A DNA stretch of 64,000 nt, taken from the NCBI GenBank assembly GCA_003003925.1, contig PVWP01000002.1, positions 186,001-250,000 of the forward strand, in the 5' to 3' direction. The notes under the pieces were generated by a model that saw only the letters and a program-made list of their open reading frames with translations, did no database searches and was not told the origin of the DNA. The number at the start of each line of letters is the position of its first letter. Position 1 is the first letter of the stretch. A program made the position numbers and the translations under genes. Positions 42,831-51,751 of the stretch are shown here, piece by piece. This stretch comes from Aphanothece cf. minutissima CCALA 015 (GTDB lineage: Bacteria > Cyanobacteriota > Cyanobacteriia > PCC-6307 > Cyanobiaceae).

Positions 42831-43976
42831 TTGAGCGACCCGTCCGATTCGATCGATCTGCCGGGTCAGCTCCAGGCCCTGTCCCGGCGGCTGAGTCAGT
42901 CGAACCCGGAGCTCTACCGCCACGTGGCCTTGTACCTGCAGGTGCTGCGCCAGGTGCTGCCCCAGCAGGTCCGCCAGGCCTGCTTCCATCTCGCCACCCA
43001 GGTCCACCCGCTGCGCTACAGCGAGCTTCCGGTTGAGCGCCGGCGCCTGCTGCATGGCCAGATCCAGGAGCTGGTGGGACGGTGCTGCAGCCTGCTCACG
43101 GTGGAGCAGCTGGTGATCCTGGCGGCCCAGATCTCCCGGGAACGCCAGCGGCGCGACCGTCATGAACGGGAGCAGCTGCTGGAGGAACTCACTTGGGAGG
43201 GGGACGGAGGGGCCGGGGAGCCGGAGCCCCTGCCGCCCGGTTCGGTGCAGATCGCCTTCGCCCCGCCCCTGGCCGGCGGATCCTTCCTCTGGGGGGCCCT
43301 GAGCCGTGGCGAGGCCCCCCCGCCGGACCGTGACGAAGGGCGGCGGGGCGATCCGGACGACGGGCCCCCGCAGCATCGGGACGGCGCCCTGCCCGAGGAC
43401 CCTGACGAGGACTCCGAGGAGGATCCCGATGAGGACTCCGAGGCGGACTCCGAAGATGACGCCCCGGACGGGACGCCGGGAGGGTCCGGGCCGGAACCGG
43501 CGGACACCCTGTGGCAGGCGGGACGACTGCCTGACGATCCCGAGCGGGTGCTGCGCTGGATGGACGGCATGGAGCTGGCCCTGGGCCGGCGCCTGCGCAA
43601 CCTCTCCCACGCCGTCAATGTCGAGCTGCTGCGCGGCGGCGTCAGCCGCAGCCTGCTGCCGGTGAGCCTGCTGGATGCGGTGCTGGCCGGCCAGCTCGAG
43701 ACCATGGCCGCCCCCGCCAACCTGATGCGGCTGCCCCTGCCCTTCCCTGGCGCCCGTGCCCCCCAGGGCCAGACCCTGGCGGTGCTGCTGCGGCCCACCG
43801 ATCTGGAGCTGGAGGAGCCCCGCCTGCGCACCTGCCGGCGGCGGCTGCAGCAGCATCGTCAGGAGGTTCGCAGAATGGCCCAGCAGTTCCGTCGCCTGCA
43901 ACGGCGGTTACGGATCCATCAGGCCGAACAGCTTTGGCTGCAGGACATCCGCCCCCCATCGATTCCGAACGACTGA
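42831..43976 (+). CDS. Conserved hypothetical protein with a long acidic linker
   Basis: A 381-aa protein. Residues 5-115 are helical (LPGQLQALSRRLSQSNPELY and a Cys-containing VGRCCSLLTVEQLVILAAQ). Residues about 165-215 are an extreme Asp/Glu/Pro run with a repeated DPDEDSEEDPDEDSE pattern. Residues 220-380 form a second helical domain with a closing Arg/Gln-rich coiled-coil. The TTG at 42831 is chosen because a GGAG ribosome site precedes it at 42824-42827 and the helical N-terminus follows. Its tail overlaps the earliest possible recG start. I recall related proteins in picocyanobacteria between tsf and recG; function is unknown. Confidence 0.7.
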   Translation: MSDPSDSIDLPGQLQALSRRLSQSNPELYRHVALYLQVLRQVLPQQVRQACFHLATQVHPLRYSELPVERRRLLHGQIQELVGRCCSLLTVEQLVILAAQISRERQRRDRHEREQLLEELTWEGDGGAGEPEPLPPGSVQIAFAPPLAGGSFLWGALSRGEAPPPDRDEGRRGDPDDGPPQHRDGALPEDPDEDSEEDPDEDSEADSEDDAPDGTPGGSGPEPADTLWQAGRLPDDPERVLRWMDGMELALGRRLRNLSHAVNVELLRGGVSRSLLPVSLLDAVLAGQLETMAAPANLMRLPLPFPGARAPQGQTLAVLLRPTDLELEEPRLRTCRRRLQQHRQEVRRMAQQFRRLQRRLRIHQAEQLWLQDIRPPSIPND

Positions 43977-43990
43977 ACGGCCCCCCCTCC

Positions 43991-46486
43991 GTGGAGGGAC
44001 CGGCGCTGCCGTCGCCGGAGGTCCTGGAGAGCTGGTGCATGCCCCTGCAACTGGCCTGCCGCCTGGAGGCCGAAGCCGGCTTCGGCGATCTCCAGGGCCG
44101 TCGCGACCGGTTCAGCGGCTTCCTCGCCACCACCCTGGCGGTGCCGCCCGAGGGGCTCGAGCCCGCCGAGCGCCAGCAGCTGGCCGCCCTCGCCCGGGAC
44201 GCCGCCGGCTACGGCGATCTGGCGCTGGCGGGTCGCCAGACCCTGGTGCGGCGCCTGCGGCAGGCGCTGCACGAGCTGCGTCGCCGGCGGCAGGAGGTGC
44301 GGCCCGTCGGTCCCCCACGCCTGCGGCTGGCTCCCGCCGGACCGGCGGCGGTGCCGAACGGCGGTGGCCCCCGGGGGCTTGATCCCCAGACGCCCCTGGC
44401 GGAGGTGCCCGGCATCGGAGTGAAGACCGCCACCCGTCTCGCCGCCCTCGGCCTGCTGGTGGTGCGCGACCTGGTGCACCACTACCCCCGCGACTACCTC
44501 GATTACGCCCACCTGGTGCGGATCGCGGCCCTGGAGCCGGGGCGGACCGCCACGATCGTGGCGACGGTGCGCCGCTGCCATGCCTTCGGCAGCCCCCGCA
44601 ACCCCAACCTGGCGATCCTGGAGCTGCAGGTGCAGGACGTGACGGGCCGGCTGCGGGTGACGCGCTTCTTCGCCGGCCGCCGCTTCAGCAGCCCGGGCTG
44701 GCTCAAGGCCCAGCAGCGGCTCTACCCGGTGGGGGCCACGGTGGCCGTCAGCGGCCTGGTCAAGGACAGCCCCTACGGCCCCTGCTTCGCCGACCCGCTG
44801 CTGGAGGTGCTGGAGGCCCCCGGAGCGCCGGTGCGATCGGAGCGGATCGGCCGGTTCGTGCCCGTCTACGCCCTCACCGAGGGGCTCAGCGGCGAAACCC
44901 TGGCCCGGGCCATCGCCGCGGTGCTGCCGGCGGCGAGCCGCTGGCCCGATCCCCTGCCGGAGCCCCTGCGCCTGGAGCTGGGCCTGGCGCGCCGCGGTGA
45001 GGCGCTGCTGGGGCTCCATCGGCCCGCCGACCGGGAGGAGCTGCAGCGCTGCCGCCGGCGCCTGGTGTTTGATGAGTTCCTGCTGCTGCAGCTGGCCCTG
45101 GGGCAGCGGCGGGAGCGCCTGCGCCGCGCTCCGGCCCCGCCGCTGCTGCTGCCCAGCGGCGGCGAGGACCTGGTCAGCCGCTTCCTCGACCTGCTGCCCT
45201 TCCCTCTGACCGGCGCCCAGAGCCGCGTGCTGGCGGAGATCCGCGCCGACATGGAGCGCCCCCAGCCCATGGCCCGGCTGGTCCAGGGGGACGTGGGCAG
45301 CGGCAAGACGGTGGTGGCCCTGGCGGCCCTGCTGGGGGCCATTGCCGCCGGCTGTCAGGGGGCCCTGATGGCACCCACCGAGGTGCTGGCGGCCCAGCAC
45401 TTCCACAAGCTGGCCGGCTGGCTGCCCCAGCTCGACGTCAGCATCGAGCTGCTCACCGGCTCCACCCCCGCCCGCCGACGCCGCCAGGTGCTGCAGGACC
45501 TGGTCAACGGCCAGGTGAAGCTGCTGGTGGGCACCCACGCCCTGCTCGAGGATCCGGTGCAGTTCGACCGACTCGGCCTGGTGGTGGTGGATGAGCAGCA
45601 TCGCTTCGGGGTGCGGCAGCGCAATCGGCTGCTGGCCAAGGGGCTCCAGCCCCACCTGCTGACGATGACCGCCACCCCCATCCCCCGCACCCTGGCCCTC
45701 TCGATCCACGGCGACCTCGACCTCAGCCAGATCGATGAGCTGCCGCCGGGCCGCACCCCGATCCGCACCCGCCTGCTGCGGGGATCGGAGCGCGCGGGGG
45801 CCTGGGAACTGGTGCGCCAGGAGGTGGCCCAGGGGCAGCGGGCCTACGTGGTGCTGCCCCTGGTGGAGGAATCGGAGAAGCTCGACCTGCGCTCCGCCGT
45901 GGAGGTGCACCGCCACCTCGATGAGGAGGTGTTCCCCGAGCTCACGGTGGGCCTGCTGCACGGGCGGATGACCGGGGAGGAGAAGCAGCGGGCCATCAGC
46001 GCCTTCCAGGAGGGGCGCACCCAGGTGCTGGTGTCCACCACGGTGGTGGAGGTGGGGGTGGACGTGCCGGAGGCGAGCGTGATGGTGATCGAGCATGCCG
46101 AGCGTTTCGGCCTGGCCCAGCTGCACCAGCTGCGGGGCCGGGTGGGCCGGGGGGCCGCCGCCTCCCATTGCCTGCTGCTGCACGAGGGCGACAACGCCAT
46201 GGCCCGCCAGCGGCTGGAGCTGCTGGCCCGCAGCAGCGACGGCTTCGAGATCGCTGAGATGGACCTGCGGCTGCGGGGCCCCGGCCAGGTGCTCGGCACC
46301 CGTCAGTCGGGCCTGCCGGACCTGGCCCTGGCCAGCCTCAGCGACGACGGAGCGGTGCTGGAGGAGGCGCGGCTGGCGGCACGGCGGATCCTGGCGGAGG
46401 ACCCGGACCTGGCCCGCCACCCGCACCTGCGCGGGGCCCTCGAGGCCCAGCGGCGCCGCTCGGTGGAGGCGGCCCAGTTGAATTGA
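43991..46486 (+). CDS. recG: ATP-dependent DNA helicase RecG
   Basis: A helicase of about 831 aa that reverses stalled forks and branch-migrates recombination intermediates. An extended N-terminal helical region (to about 130) is typical of cyanobacterial and plant RecG. The wedge OB domain follows (IATVRRCHAF with QVQDVTGRLRVTRFF). The helicase motifs are I GDVGSGKT, II DEQH, III TATPIPRTLAL, V VGVDVPEASVMVIEHAERFGLAQLHQLRGRVGRG, and the TRG-like tail motif TRQSGLPDL. The start is uncertain: GTG 43991 is used, while TTG 43934 would overlap the preceding gene. Confidence 0.94.
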   Translation: MEGPALPSPEVLESWCMPLQLACRLEAEAGFGDLQGRRDRFSGFLATTLAVPPEGLEPAERQQLAALARDAAGYGDLALAGRQTLVRRLRQALHELRRRRQEVRPVGPPRLRLAPAGPAAVPNGGGPRGLDPQTPLAEVPGIGVKTATRLAALGLLVVRDLVHHYPRDYLDYAHLVRIAALEPGRTATIVATVRRCHAFGSPRNPNLAILELQVQDVTGRLRVTRFFAGRRFSSPGWLKAQQRLYPVGATVAVSGLVKDSPYGPCFADPLLEVLEAPGAPVRSERIGRFVPVYALTEGLSGETLARAIAAVLPAASRWPDPLPEPLRLELGLARRGEALLGLHRPADREELQRCRRRLVFDEFLLLQLALGQRRERLRRAPAPPLLLPSGGEDLVSRFLDLLPFPLTGAQSRVLAEIRADMERPQPMARLVQGDVGSGKTVVALAALLGAIAAGCQGALMAPTEVLAAQHFHKLAGWLPQLDVSIELLTGSTPARRRRQVLQDLVNGQVKLLVGTHALLEDPVQFDRLGLVVVDEQHRFGVRQRNRLLAKGLQPHLLTMTATPIPRTLALSIHGDLDLSQIDELPPGRTPIRTRLLRGSERAGAWELVRQEVAQGQRAYVVLPLVEESEKLDLRSAVEVHRHLDEEVFPELTVGLLHGRMTGEEKQRAISAFQEGRTQVLVSTTVVEVGVDVPEASVMVIEHAERFGLAQLHQLRGRVGRGAAASHCLLLHEGDNAMARQRLELLARSSDGFEIAEMDLRLRGPGQVLGTRQSGLPDLALASLSDDGAVLEEARLAARRILAEDPDLARHPHLRGALEAQRRRSVEAAQLN

Positions 46487-46530
46487 TCCAGACCACCGGC
46501 CCACCGGTCCGACCCGCGCCCGCCGCCCCC

Positions 46531-47262
46531 ATGCCGCCCCTGCGCCCCTGGAGCCCGATCCCTATCGCCGATGCCGGCGAACCCCTGGACGACCTGCCGC
46601 CGGGCCTGTGGCGCCTGGAGCCCCACCCCTACCAGGCCCTGGGGGCTCCCTATGGCCCCGCGGCCAGCCCGTTCCGGCTGCGCCGGGGGGTGATCGAGCG
46701 TCTGGAGCGGGCCCAGGTGCGGCTGCGGCAGCACCGGCCCCAGTGGCGGCTGGCCATCTTCGACGCCTGGCGACCCCTCGCCGTGCAGGCGTTCATGGTG
46801 CGCCACGCCTTCCGTGCGGCCTGCCGCGAGCGGGGCCTCGACCCGGAGGCCTTCGGCCTCCCCCAGCAGGCCGTGGCGGCGGAGGTGGATCGCTTCTGGG
46901 CCCCACCCAGTGCCGATCCGGCCACCCCGCCCCCCCACAGCACCGGGGCCGCGGTGGATCTCACCCTGGCCGAGGCCAGCGGACGCCCGCTGGCCATGGG
47001 CGGCGAGATCGATGCGATCGGAGCCATCTCCGAGCCCGAGCATTACGCGGAGGCCGCCCCCGGCAGCGAGGCCGCCGATTGGCACGAGCGGCGCCGGCTG
47101 CTGGCGGCGGTGATGGAGGAATCAGGCTTCGCCCAGCACCCCAACGAGTGGTGGCATTTCAGCCACGGCGACCAGCTCTGGGCCTGGCGCCGCGGCGAAC
47201 CGCAGGCGCTCTACGGGGCCGTCGCGGGAAGCGTGACCGGTGCCGCGGAAGGTGCCGGCTGA
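46531..47262 (+). CDS. D-alanyl-D-alanine dipeptidase (VanX-like, peptidase family M15D)
   Basis: A 243-aa zinc peptidase that splits D-Ala-D-Ala, probably for cell-wall recycling. The motif HSTGAAVDLTL holds the zinc His and Asp of SxHxxGxAxD (with Ser at the second of the paired residues), and NEWWHFSHGD holds the catalytic Glu and the last zinc His. DAWRPLAVQAFM is the Arg-containing block typical of VanX. No signal peptide is seen, which fits a cytoplasmic enzyme. The start ATG at 46531 avoids overlap with recG. The 3' 52 bases overlap a convergent secreted-protein gene. Confidence 0.9.
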   Translation: MPPLRPWSPIPIADAGEPLDDLPPGLWRLEPHPYQALGAPYGPAASPFRLRRGVIERLERAQVRLRQHRPQWRLAIFDAWRPLAVQAFMVRHAFRAACRERGLDPEAFGLPQQAVAAEVDRFWAPPSADPATPPPHSTGAAVDLTLAEASGRPLAMGGEIDAIGAISEPEHYAEAAPGSEAADWHERRRLLAAVMEESGFAQHPNEWWHFSHGDQLWAWRRGEPQALYGAVAGSVTGAAEGAG

Positions 47263-47666
47263 GCGGTGCCGGGTGCCGGGGCGCTGGTCACCGGGATCAC
47301 GGTGCCCGGCAGGGTCAGGCCCAGTTCCCGGAACAGCACGCTGGCCTGGGGGCGGGTCAGCAGTCCCTTCTGGACGCAGCGTTTGAGGCTGGCCAGGGTC
47401 ATGTCGTCCTGGACGCGGCGCAGTTTGGCCAGCACCGCCGGGCTCTGGTCGGCGAAGGGCTGCAGATGGGCCTTGTAGGCGGCCCTGATGGCATCCGGCT
47501 GGCAGGCCAGGGGATCGGACTGGAAGTACTGAACCGGGGCCTGGGGCGCACGCGGGCGTTCCGCCGCCTCACTGGCCTGCCCCGGTCCCGGCAGCAGACC
47601 CGCCAGCACCGAAGCGAGGAGGGCCCCCACCAGGGGCTGGAGGCGACCGGTGGAGGGGCGGCCCAT
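47211..47666 (-). CDS. Secreted protein of unknown function
   Basis: A 151-aa protein with a signal sequence (LQPLVGALLASVLAGLLPG, cut near GQA-S). It is followed by a small helical domain with two cysteines (DPLACQPDAIRAAYKAHLQPF and TLASLKRCVQKGLLT), which could be disulfide linked. The tail is Pro/Ala/Thr-rich and coincides with the overlap with the convergent dipeptidase gene. Its ATG overlaps the sir stop by one base (TGATG), so translation may be coupled to sir. No family is recognised. Confidence 0.7.
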   Translation of the reverse strand: MGRPSTGRLQPLVGALLASVLAGLLPGPGQASEAAERPRAPQAPVQYFQSDPLACQPDAIRAAYKAHLQPFADQSPAVLAKLRRVQDDMTLASLKRCVQKGLLTRPQASVLFRELGLTLPGTVIPVTSAPAPGTAQPAPSAAPVTLPATAP

Positions 47667-49441
47667 CAGGCGGCGGCCAGCAGCTGGCCGACCCGTTCAG
47701 CGCCGATCCGCTCGACGAAGTCGCCGAAGCGGCTGCGGGTCCCCCCCTCGTCGCGCCAGGCCACCAGCAGCGGCTCCAGGGTGGCCTCCAGCTTCTCCAG
47801 GGGCATTTTCTCCAGATAGGGACTGGCCAGCCGGGTCAGGCCGTGGCTGCCGCCGAGCCACAGCTGGTAGGTGTCCACGGCGCTGCCCACCAGACCGATC
47901 TCGGCCATGTAGGGGCGGGCGCAGCCGTTGGGGCAGCCCGTCATGCGCACCAGCAGGGGTTTGCTGATCTCCAGCCGCTCCAGCAGGGCCTCGAGGCGAT
48001 CGAGCACCCCGGGGAGGATCCGCTCGGCTTCAGTGATGGCCAGGCCGCACAGGGGCAGGGCGGGGCAGGCGAGGGCATGGCGGGCCAAGGGCGCCGGCGC
48101 CTCGGGGGCGGTGAGGCCGAGGGCCGCCAGACCCTCCCGCACCGACCCCCGCTGGGCGCTGCCGATGTTGCAGAGCAGCAGGTCCTGGTTGGGGGTGAGC
48201 CGCACCTCCAGCTGGTAGGTCTCGATGAGACGGCGCAGGCCGCTCTTGAGCTCCCCCTGCAGGCGGCCGCACAGCACCGGCAGGCCCACGAACCAGAGGC
48301 CCGGCGACTGGCGGTGCCAGCCCAGGTAGTCGGTGAGCACGGCGGGGGGCTCCCGCCGCATCCCCTTGATGGGATGGGGAAAGTAGCGGCCCAGCTCGGT
48401 GCGGAACCAGTCCACCCCCCGGTCGTGGATCAGATACTTCATCCGGGCGTGGCGGCGCTGTTCCCGGTCGCCGTGGTCCCGCTGCAGGGCCACGATCGCC
48501 TGCACCAGCTCCAGCACATGGGCGGCGGCCACGTAGCCGAGGGGATCGGCCGTGCGGGCGAAGGTCTCCTCCTTGTTGTGGGTCCGCCCCATGCCACCGC
48601 CCACATAGACGTTGCAGCCCAGGGGCCGGCCGGAGGGGTCGCTGAACAGCACCAGGCCGATGTCCTGGGTCAGCAGGTCCACCGAATTGTCCCCGGGGAC
48701 CGTGACGGCCACCTTGAACTTGCGCGGCAGGTAGGTGGAGCCGTAGAGCGGTTCGGCCGCGTCACCGCTGAACACGGCACCGCTCTCCTGGAGCCTGCGC
48801 GCCTTCTTCACGGGCCCTTTGGGCTTGATCCGGTAGCTGAGGTCCCCGTCCACCCAGAGGTCGAGATAGGAGCCCTCGGCGGCCTGGGGGGCCAGCAGGT
48901 CGGCGATCTGATCGGCCAGCAGGCGGGCCTCCGGGTAGCCATCGCGCTCGAACGGAGCGGCCGGGGCCATCACGTTGCGGTTGATGTCCCCGCAGGCCGA
49001 GAGGGTGGAGCCCAGGGCCCGCACGATGCCGCCGATCACCTCCTTGAGATCGGTCTTCTGGACCCCGTGCATCTGGAAGGCCTGGCGCGTCGTGATGCGC
49101 AGGGTGCCGTTGCCCAGCCGGTCGGCGAGGGCATCGAGCGCCAGGTAAAGGGAGGTGGGGATGCGCCCGCCGGGGTTGCGCAGCCGCAGCATCATCTGCC
49201 AGTCCTTGTCAGCTCCCTTGCGACGTTTGTCCCGGTCGTCCTGCTGGTAACTGCCGTGGAACTTGAGGATCTGAACGGCAGGATCGGTGAAGCTGGGCAG
49301 ATCGTTGCCCAGTTCGCCCGCCAGGGGATCGTGCAGGTGGCCGCTGCCGGCCTTGAGTGCCTCCTGCTTGGTGGGGGGCTTGGCGGGGGGAGCCGATGGG
49401 AGCGACGTGCTGTCGGCGACCGTCGTCGAGGACATCGGCAT
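47666..49441 (-). CDS. sir: Ferredoxin-sulfite reductase
   Basis: A 591-aa siroheme/[4Fe-4S] enzyme that reduces sulfite to sulfide with six electrons from ferredoxin. The N-terminal ferredoxin-binding part is followed by two sulfite/nitrite reductase repeats. The cluster ligands are in ACPALPLCGLA and TGCPNGCARPYMAEIGLVG, spaced as in sulfite and nitrite reductases. The anion-binding Arg/Lys residues are in RITTRQAFQMHG and SYRIKPKG. SACGDINRNVM and CNVYVGGGMGRTH support sulfite over nitrite as substrate. It is divergent from glyS. Confidence 0.95.
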   Translation of the reverse strand: MPMSSTTVADSTSLPSAPPAKPPTKQEALKAGSGHLHDPLAGELGNDLPSFTDPAVQILKFHGSYQQDDRDKRRKGADKDWQMMLRLRNPGGRIPTSLYLALDALADRLGNGTLRITTRQAFQMHGVQKTDLKEVIGGIVRALGSTLSACGDINRNVMAPAAPFERDGYPEARLLADQIADLLAPQAAEGSYLDLWVDGDLSYRIKPKGPVKKARRLQESGAVFSGDAAEPLYGSTYLPRKFKVAVTVPGDNSVDLLTQDIGLVLFSDPSGRPLGCNVYVGGGMGRTHNKEETFARTADPLGYVAAAHVLELVQAIVALQRDHGDREQRRHARMKYLIHDRGVDWFRTELGRYFPHPIKGMRREPPAVLTDYLGWHRQSPGLWFVGLPVLCGRLQGELKSGLRRLIETYQLEVRLTPNQDLLLCNIGSAQRGSVREGLAALGLTAPEAPAPLARHALACPALPLCGLAITEAERILPGVLDRLEALLERLEISKPLLVRMTGCPNGCARPYMAEIGLVGSAVDTYQLWLGGSHGLTRLASPYLEKMPLEKLEATLEPLLVAWRDEGGTRSRFGDFVERIGAERVGQLLAAA

Positions 49442-49520
49442 GGGGACGGGTATCTGAACTGAAACTAGCGAACGGGACGGGGCGCCCCGCCGGAGGTTCC
49501 GGCCGTTTCCCTCCTTTGCA

Positions 49521-49526
49521 TACAGT
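49521..49526 (+). promoter_or_regulatory. Candidate -10 element of glyS
   Basis: CATACAGT ends 23 bases before the glyS ATG. The TACAGT core is a common cyanobacterial -10 form, and the spacing would give a short leader. It lies in the divergent sir-glyS gap (49442-49548). No -35 is obvious. Confidence 0.35.
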
Positions 49527-49548
49527 CGCGTTCTGCCCGCTCCCCTGC

Positions 49549-51714
49549 ATGGCCACCTTTCTTCTGGAGATCGGAACCGAGGAACTGCCGGCCGACTTCG
49601 TGCGCCTGGCCCAGCCCCAGCTGCAGGCGATCGTGGCCCGCGACCTGCAGGAAGCCCGCCTCGCCTGCGACGCCATCCGAACCGGCGGCACCCCCCGGCG
49701 CCTGGCCGTGACCGTCACCGGCCTGCCCCGCCAGCAGGAGGATCTGGTCGAGGACCGCAAGGGTCCGCCGGCCCAGCAGGCGTTCCGCGATGGCCAGCCG
49801 ACCCAGGCCGCCATGGGCTTCGCCCGGCGCTGCGGCTGCAGCCCCGACCAGCTGGAGATCCGCGACACCGACAAGGGCCCCTTCGTCTTCGCCCGCACCA
49901 CCGAGGCCGGCCGCCCCACCGCCGAGGTGCTGGCCGGCTGCATCCCTGGCTGGATCCGTTCCCTGCAGGGGCGGCGCTTCATGCGCTGGGGCGCCGGTGA
50001 TGGCCGCTTCAGCCGGCCCCTGCGCTGGCTGGTGGCGCTGCTCGATGAGGCGGTGGTGCCGGTGGCGCTCAGCGACGTCGATCCGCCCCTGGCCAGCGAC
50101 CGCCTCAGCCGCGGGCATCGCCTCCATCCCGGGACCGTGACGATTCCCTCCGCCGCGGGCTACGCCGCCGCCCTGGAGGCGGCCGATGTCCAGGTCGACC
50201 GGGAGGCCAGGGGTGCCGCGATCCGCACCGCCCTGGAGGCGGGGGCGACAGCGGCAGGAGCCGAGCTGGATCTGCCGGAGGCCCTGTTCGATGAACTGGT
50301 CGACCTGGTGGAGTCCCCCCGCCTGATCGAGGGCTCCATCGACACCGACTACCTGGCCCTCCCCCCGGAGGTGCTCAGCACCGTGATGCGCTCCCACCAG
50401 CGCTACGTGCCCCTGCGCCTGGCGAACGCCGCGGCCGATCCCCTGGCCCTGGAGGCCGGCGAGGCCCTGATGCCCCGCTTCCTGTGTCTGTCCAACGGCC
50501 TGGCGGCCGCCGCCGACACGATCCGGCGCGGCAATGAGCGGGTGCTGCGGGCGCGGCTGGCGGACGCGGCCTTCTTCCTGGCGGCCGATCGCCGCCAGAG
50601 CAGCGCCGAGCGGGTCGAGGCTCTCGATCGGGTCACCTTCGCCGAAGGGCTCGGCAGCCTGGCCGACCGCAGCCAGCGCCTGGCCTGGCTGGCGGATCGG
50701 CTCTGCCGTCGCCTGCCGCTGGCTGACACCGCCGCCGTGGCCGCCCGGCGGGCCGCCCCCCTGTGCAAGCACGATCTGGTGAGCCAGATGGTGGGGGAAT
50801 TCCCGGAGCTCCAGGGGGTGATGGGGGCCAAGTACCTGCTGGCGGAGGGCGAGTCCCGCGCCGTGGCCCTGGCGGTGCTGGAGCACTACCAGCCCCGCGG
50901 TGCCGGTGACGCCCTCCCGGGTTCCGAGGCGGGGGCGGTGCTGGCCCTGGCGGAACGGCTGGAGCTGCTGCTCAGCATCTTCGCCAGGGGCGAGCGGCCC
51001 AGCGGCTCCTCCGATCCCTATGCCCTGCGCCGGGCGGGCAACGGACTGCTGCAGATCCTCTGGGATCGGGACTGGTCGCTCGACCTGGTGGCCCTGATGG
51101 CCGAGGCCACGGCCCACTGGCAGCCGTTGCTGCCCGAGCTGGCGGTGCAGCCCCTGACCCTGGCCGCCGACCTGCTCGACTTCCTGCGCCAGCGGCTGGC
51201 CAGCCTGCTGGAGGAGGAGGGCTTCGGTGCCGATCTGGTCCAGGCGGTGGCCGGCGATGGCGTCTCCCTGGAGCGGCTGCTGCGGGACCCGGCCGATGCC
51301 CGGGCCCGGGTGGAGCTGCTGCGGCGCCTGCGCAGCGAAGGCAGCCTGCCCCTGGTGCAGGCGGTGGTGCAGCGGGCCTCCCGGCTGGCGGAGCAGGCCG
51401 ACCTGGCGGCGGATCAGGTCAACCCCCAGGGGGTGGTGGATCCGGCGCTCTTCGCTTCCCCGAGCGAGGCGGCCGTGCTGGCGGTGCTGGAACGGCTGGG
51501 GGTCCATGCGGCCGCCAGTGGCACCGGCCGCTACGAACCGCTGGCCCGGCTGCTGGGGGAGAGCGGCACCACCCTGGCCGCCTTCTTCGATGGCCCCGAC
51601 AGCGTCATGGTGCTGTGCGACGAGCCCGAGGTGCGCCGCAACCGGCTGCGGCTGCTGGCGGTGCTGCGCAACCAGGCCTCGGTGCTGGCCGACTTCAGCC
51701 TTCTGGGGGGCTGA
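49549..51714 (+). CDS. glyS: Glycyl-tRNA synthetase, beta subunit
   Basis: A 721-aa partner of GlyQ in the alpha2-beta2 glycyl-tRNA synthetase. ATFLLEIGTEELPADFVR is the universal start of GlyS. Further blocks are RWGAGDGRFSRPLRWLVALLD, SVIVRSHQRYV-like (STVMRSHQRYVPL), RLADAAFFLAADR and SDPYALRRAGNGLLQIL. The C-terminal anticodon-binding domain is complete (NRLRLLAVLRNQ). It stands alone, with sir upstream on the other strand and a GC-rich palindrome after the stop. Confidence 0.96.
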   Translation: MATFLLEIGTEELPADFVRLAQPQLQAIVARDLQEARLACDAIRTGGTPRRLAVTVTGLPRQQEDLVEDRKGPPAQQAFRDGQPTQAAMGFARRCGCSPDQLEIRDTDKGPFVFARTTEAGRPTAEVLAGCIPGWIRSLQGRRFMRWGAGDGRFSRPLRWLVALLDEAVVPVALSDVDPPLASDRLSRGHRLHPGTVTIPSAAGYAAALEAADVQVDREARGAAIRTALEAGATAAGAELDLPEALFDELVDLVESPRLIEGSIDTDYLALPPEVLSTVMRSHQRYVPLRLANAAADPLALEAGEALMPRFLCLSNGLAAAADTIRRGNERVLRARLADAAFFLAADRRQSSAERVEALDRVTFAEGLGSLADRSQRLAWLADRLCRRLPLADTAAVAARRAAPLCKHDLVSQMVGEFPELQGVMGAKYLLAEGESRAVALAVLEHYQPRGAGDALPGSEAGAVLALAERLELLLSIFARGERPSGSSDPYALRRAGNGLLQILWDRDWSLDLVALMAEATAHWQPLLPELAVQPLTLAADLLDFLRQRLASLLEEEGFGADLVQAVAGDGVSLERLLRDPADARARVELLRRLRSEGSLPLVQAVVQRASRLAEQADLAADQVNPQGVVDPALFASPSEAAVLAVLERLGVHAAASGTGRYEPLARLLGESGTTLAAFFDGPDSVMVLCDEPEVRRNRLRLLAVLRNQASVLADFSLLGG

Positions 51715-51729
51715 CCCGTCCGGCGTTTC

Positions 51730-51745
51730 CCCCGGGCGCCCGGGG
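51730..51745. terminator. Perfect GC palindrome between convergent glyS and the PKS gene
   Basis: CCCCGGGCGCCCGGGG is a 16-bp perfect inverted repeat in the 37-bp gap between two convergent stops. It could work as a bidirectional transcription barrier. There is no T-tract on either side, so it is not a textbook intrinsic terminator. Confidence 0.45.
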
Positions 51746-51751
51746 CCCGGT

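Noticed and set aside
43919..46504. 861-codon minus-strand open frame over recG
   Set aside because: Antisense shadow of an unambiguous helicase; no motifs and low-complexity composition.
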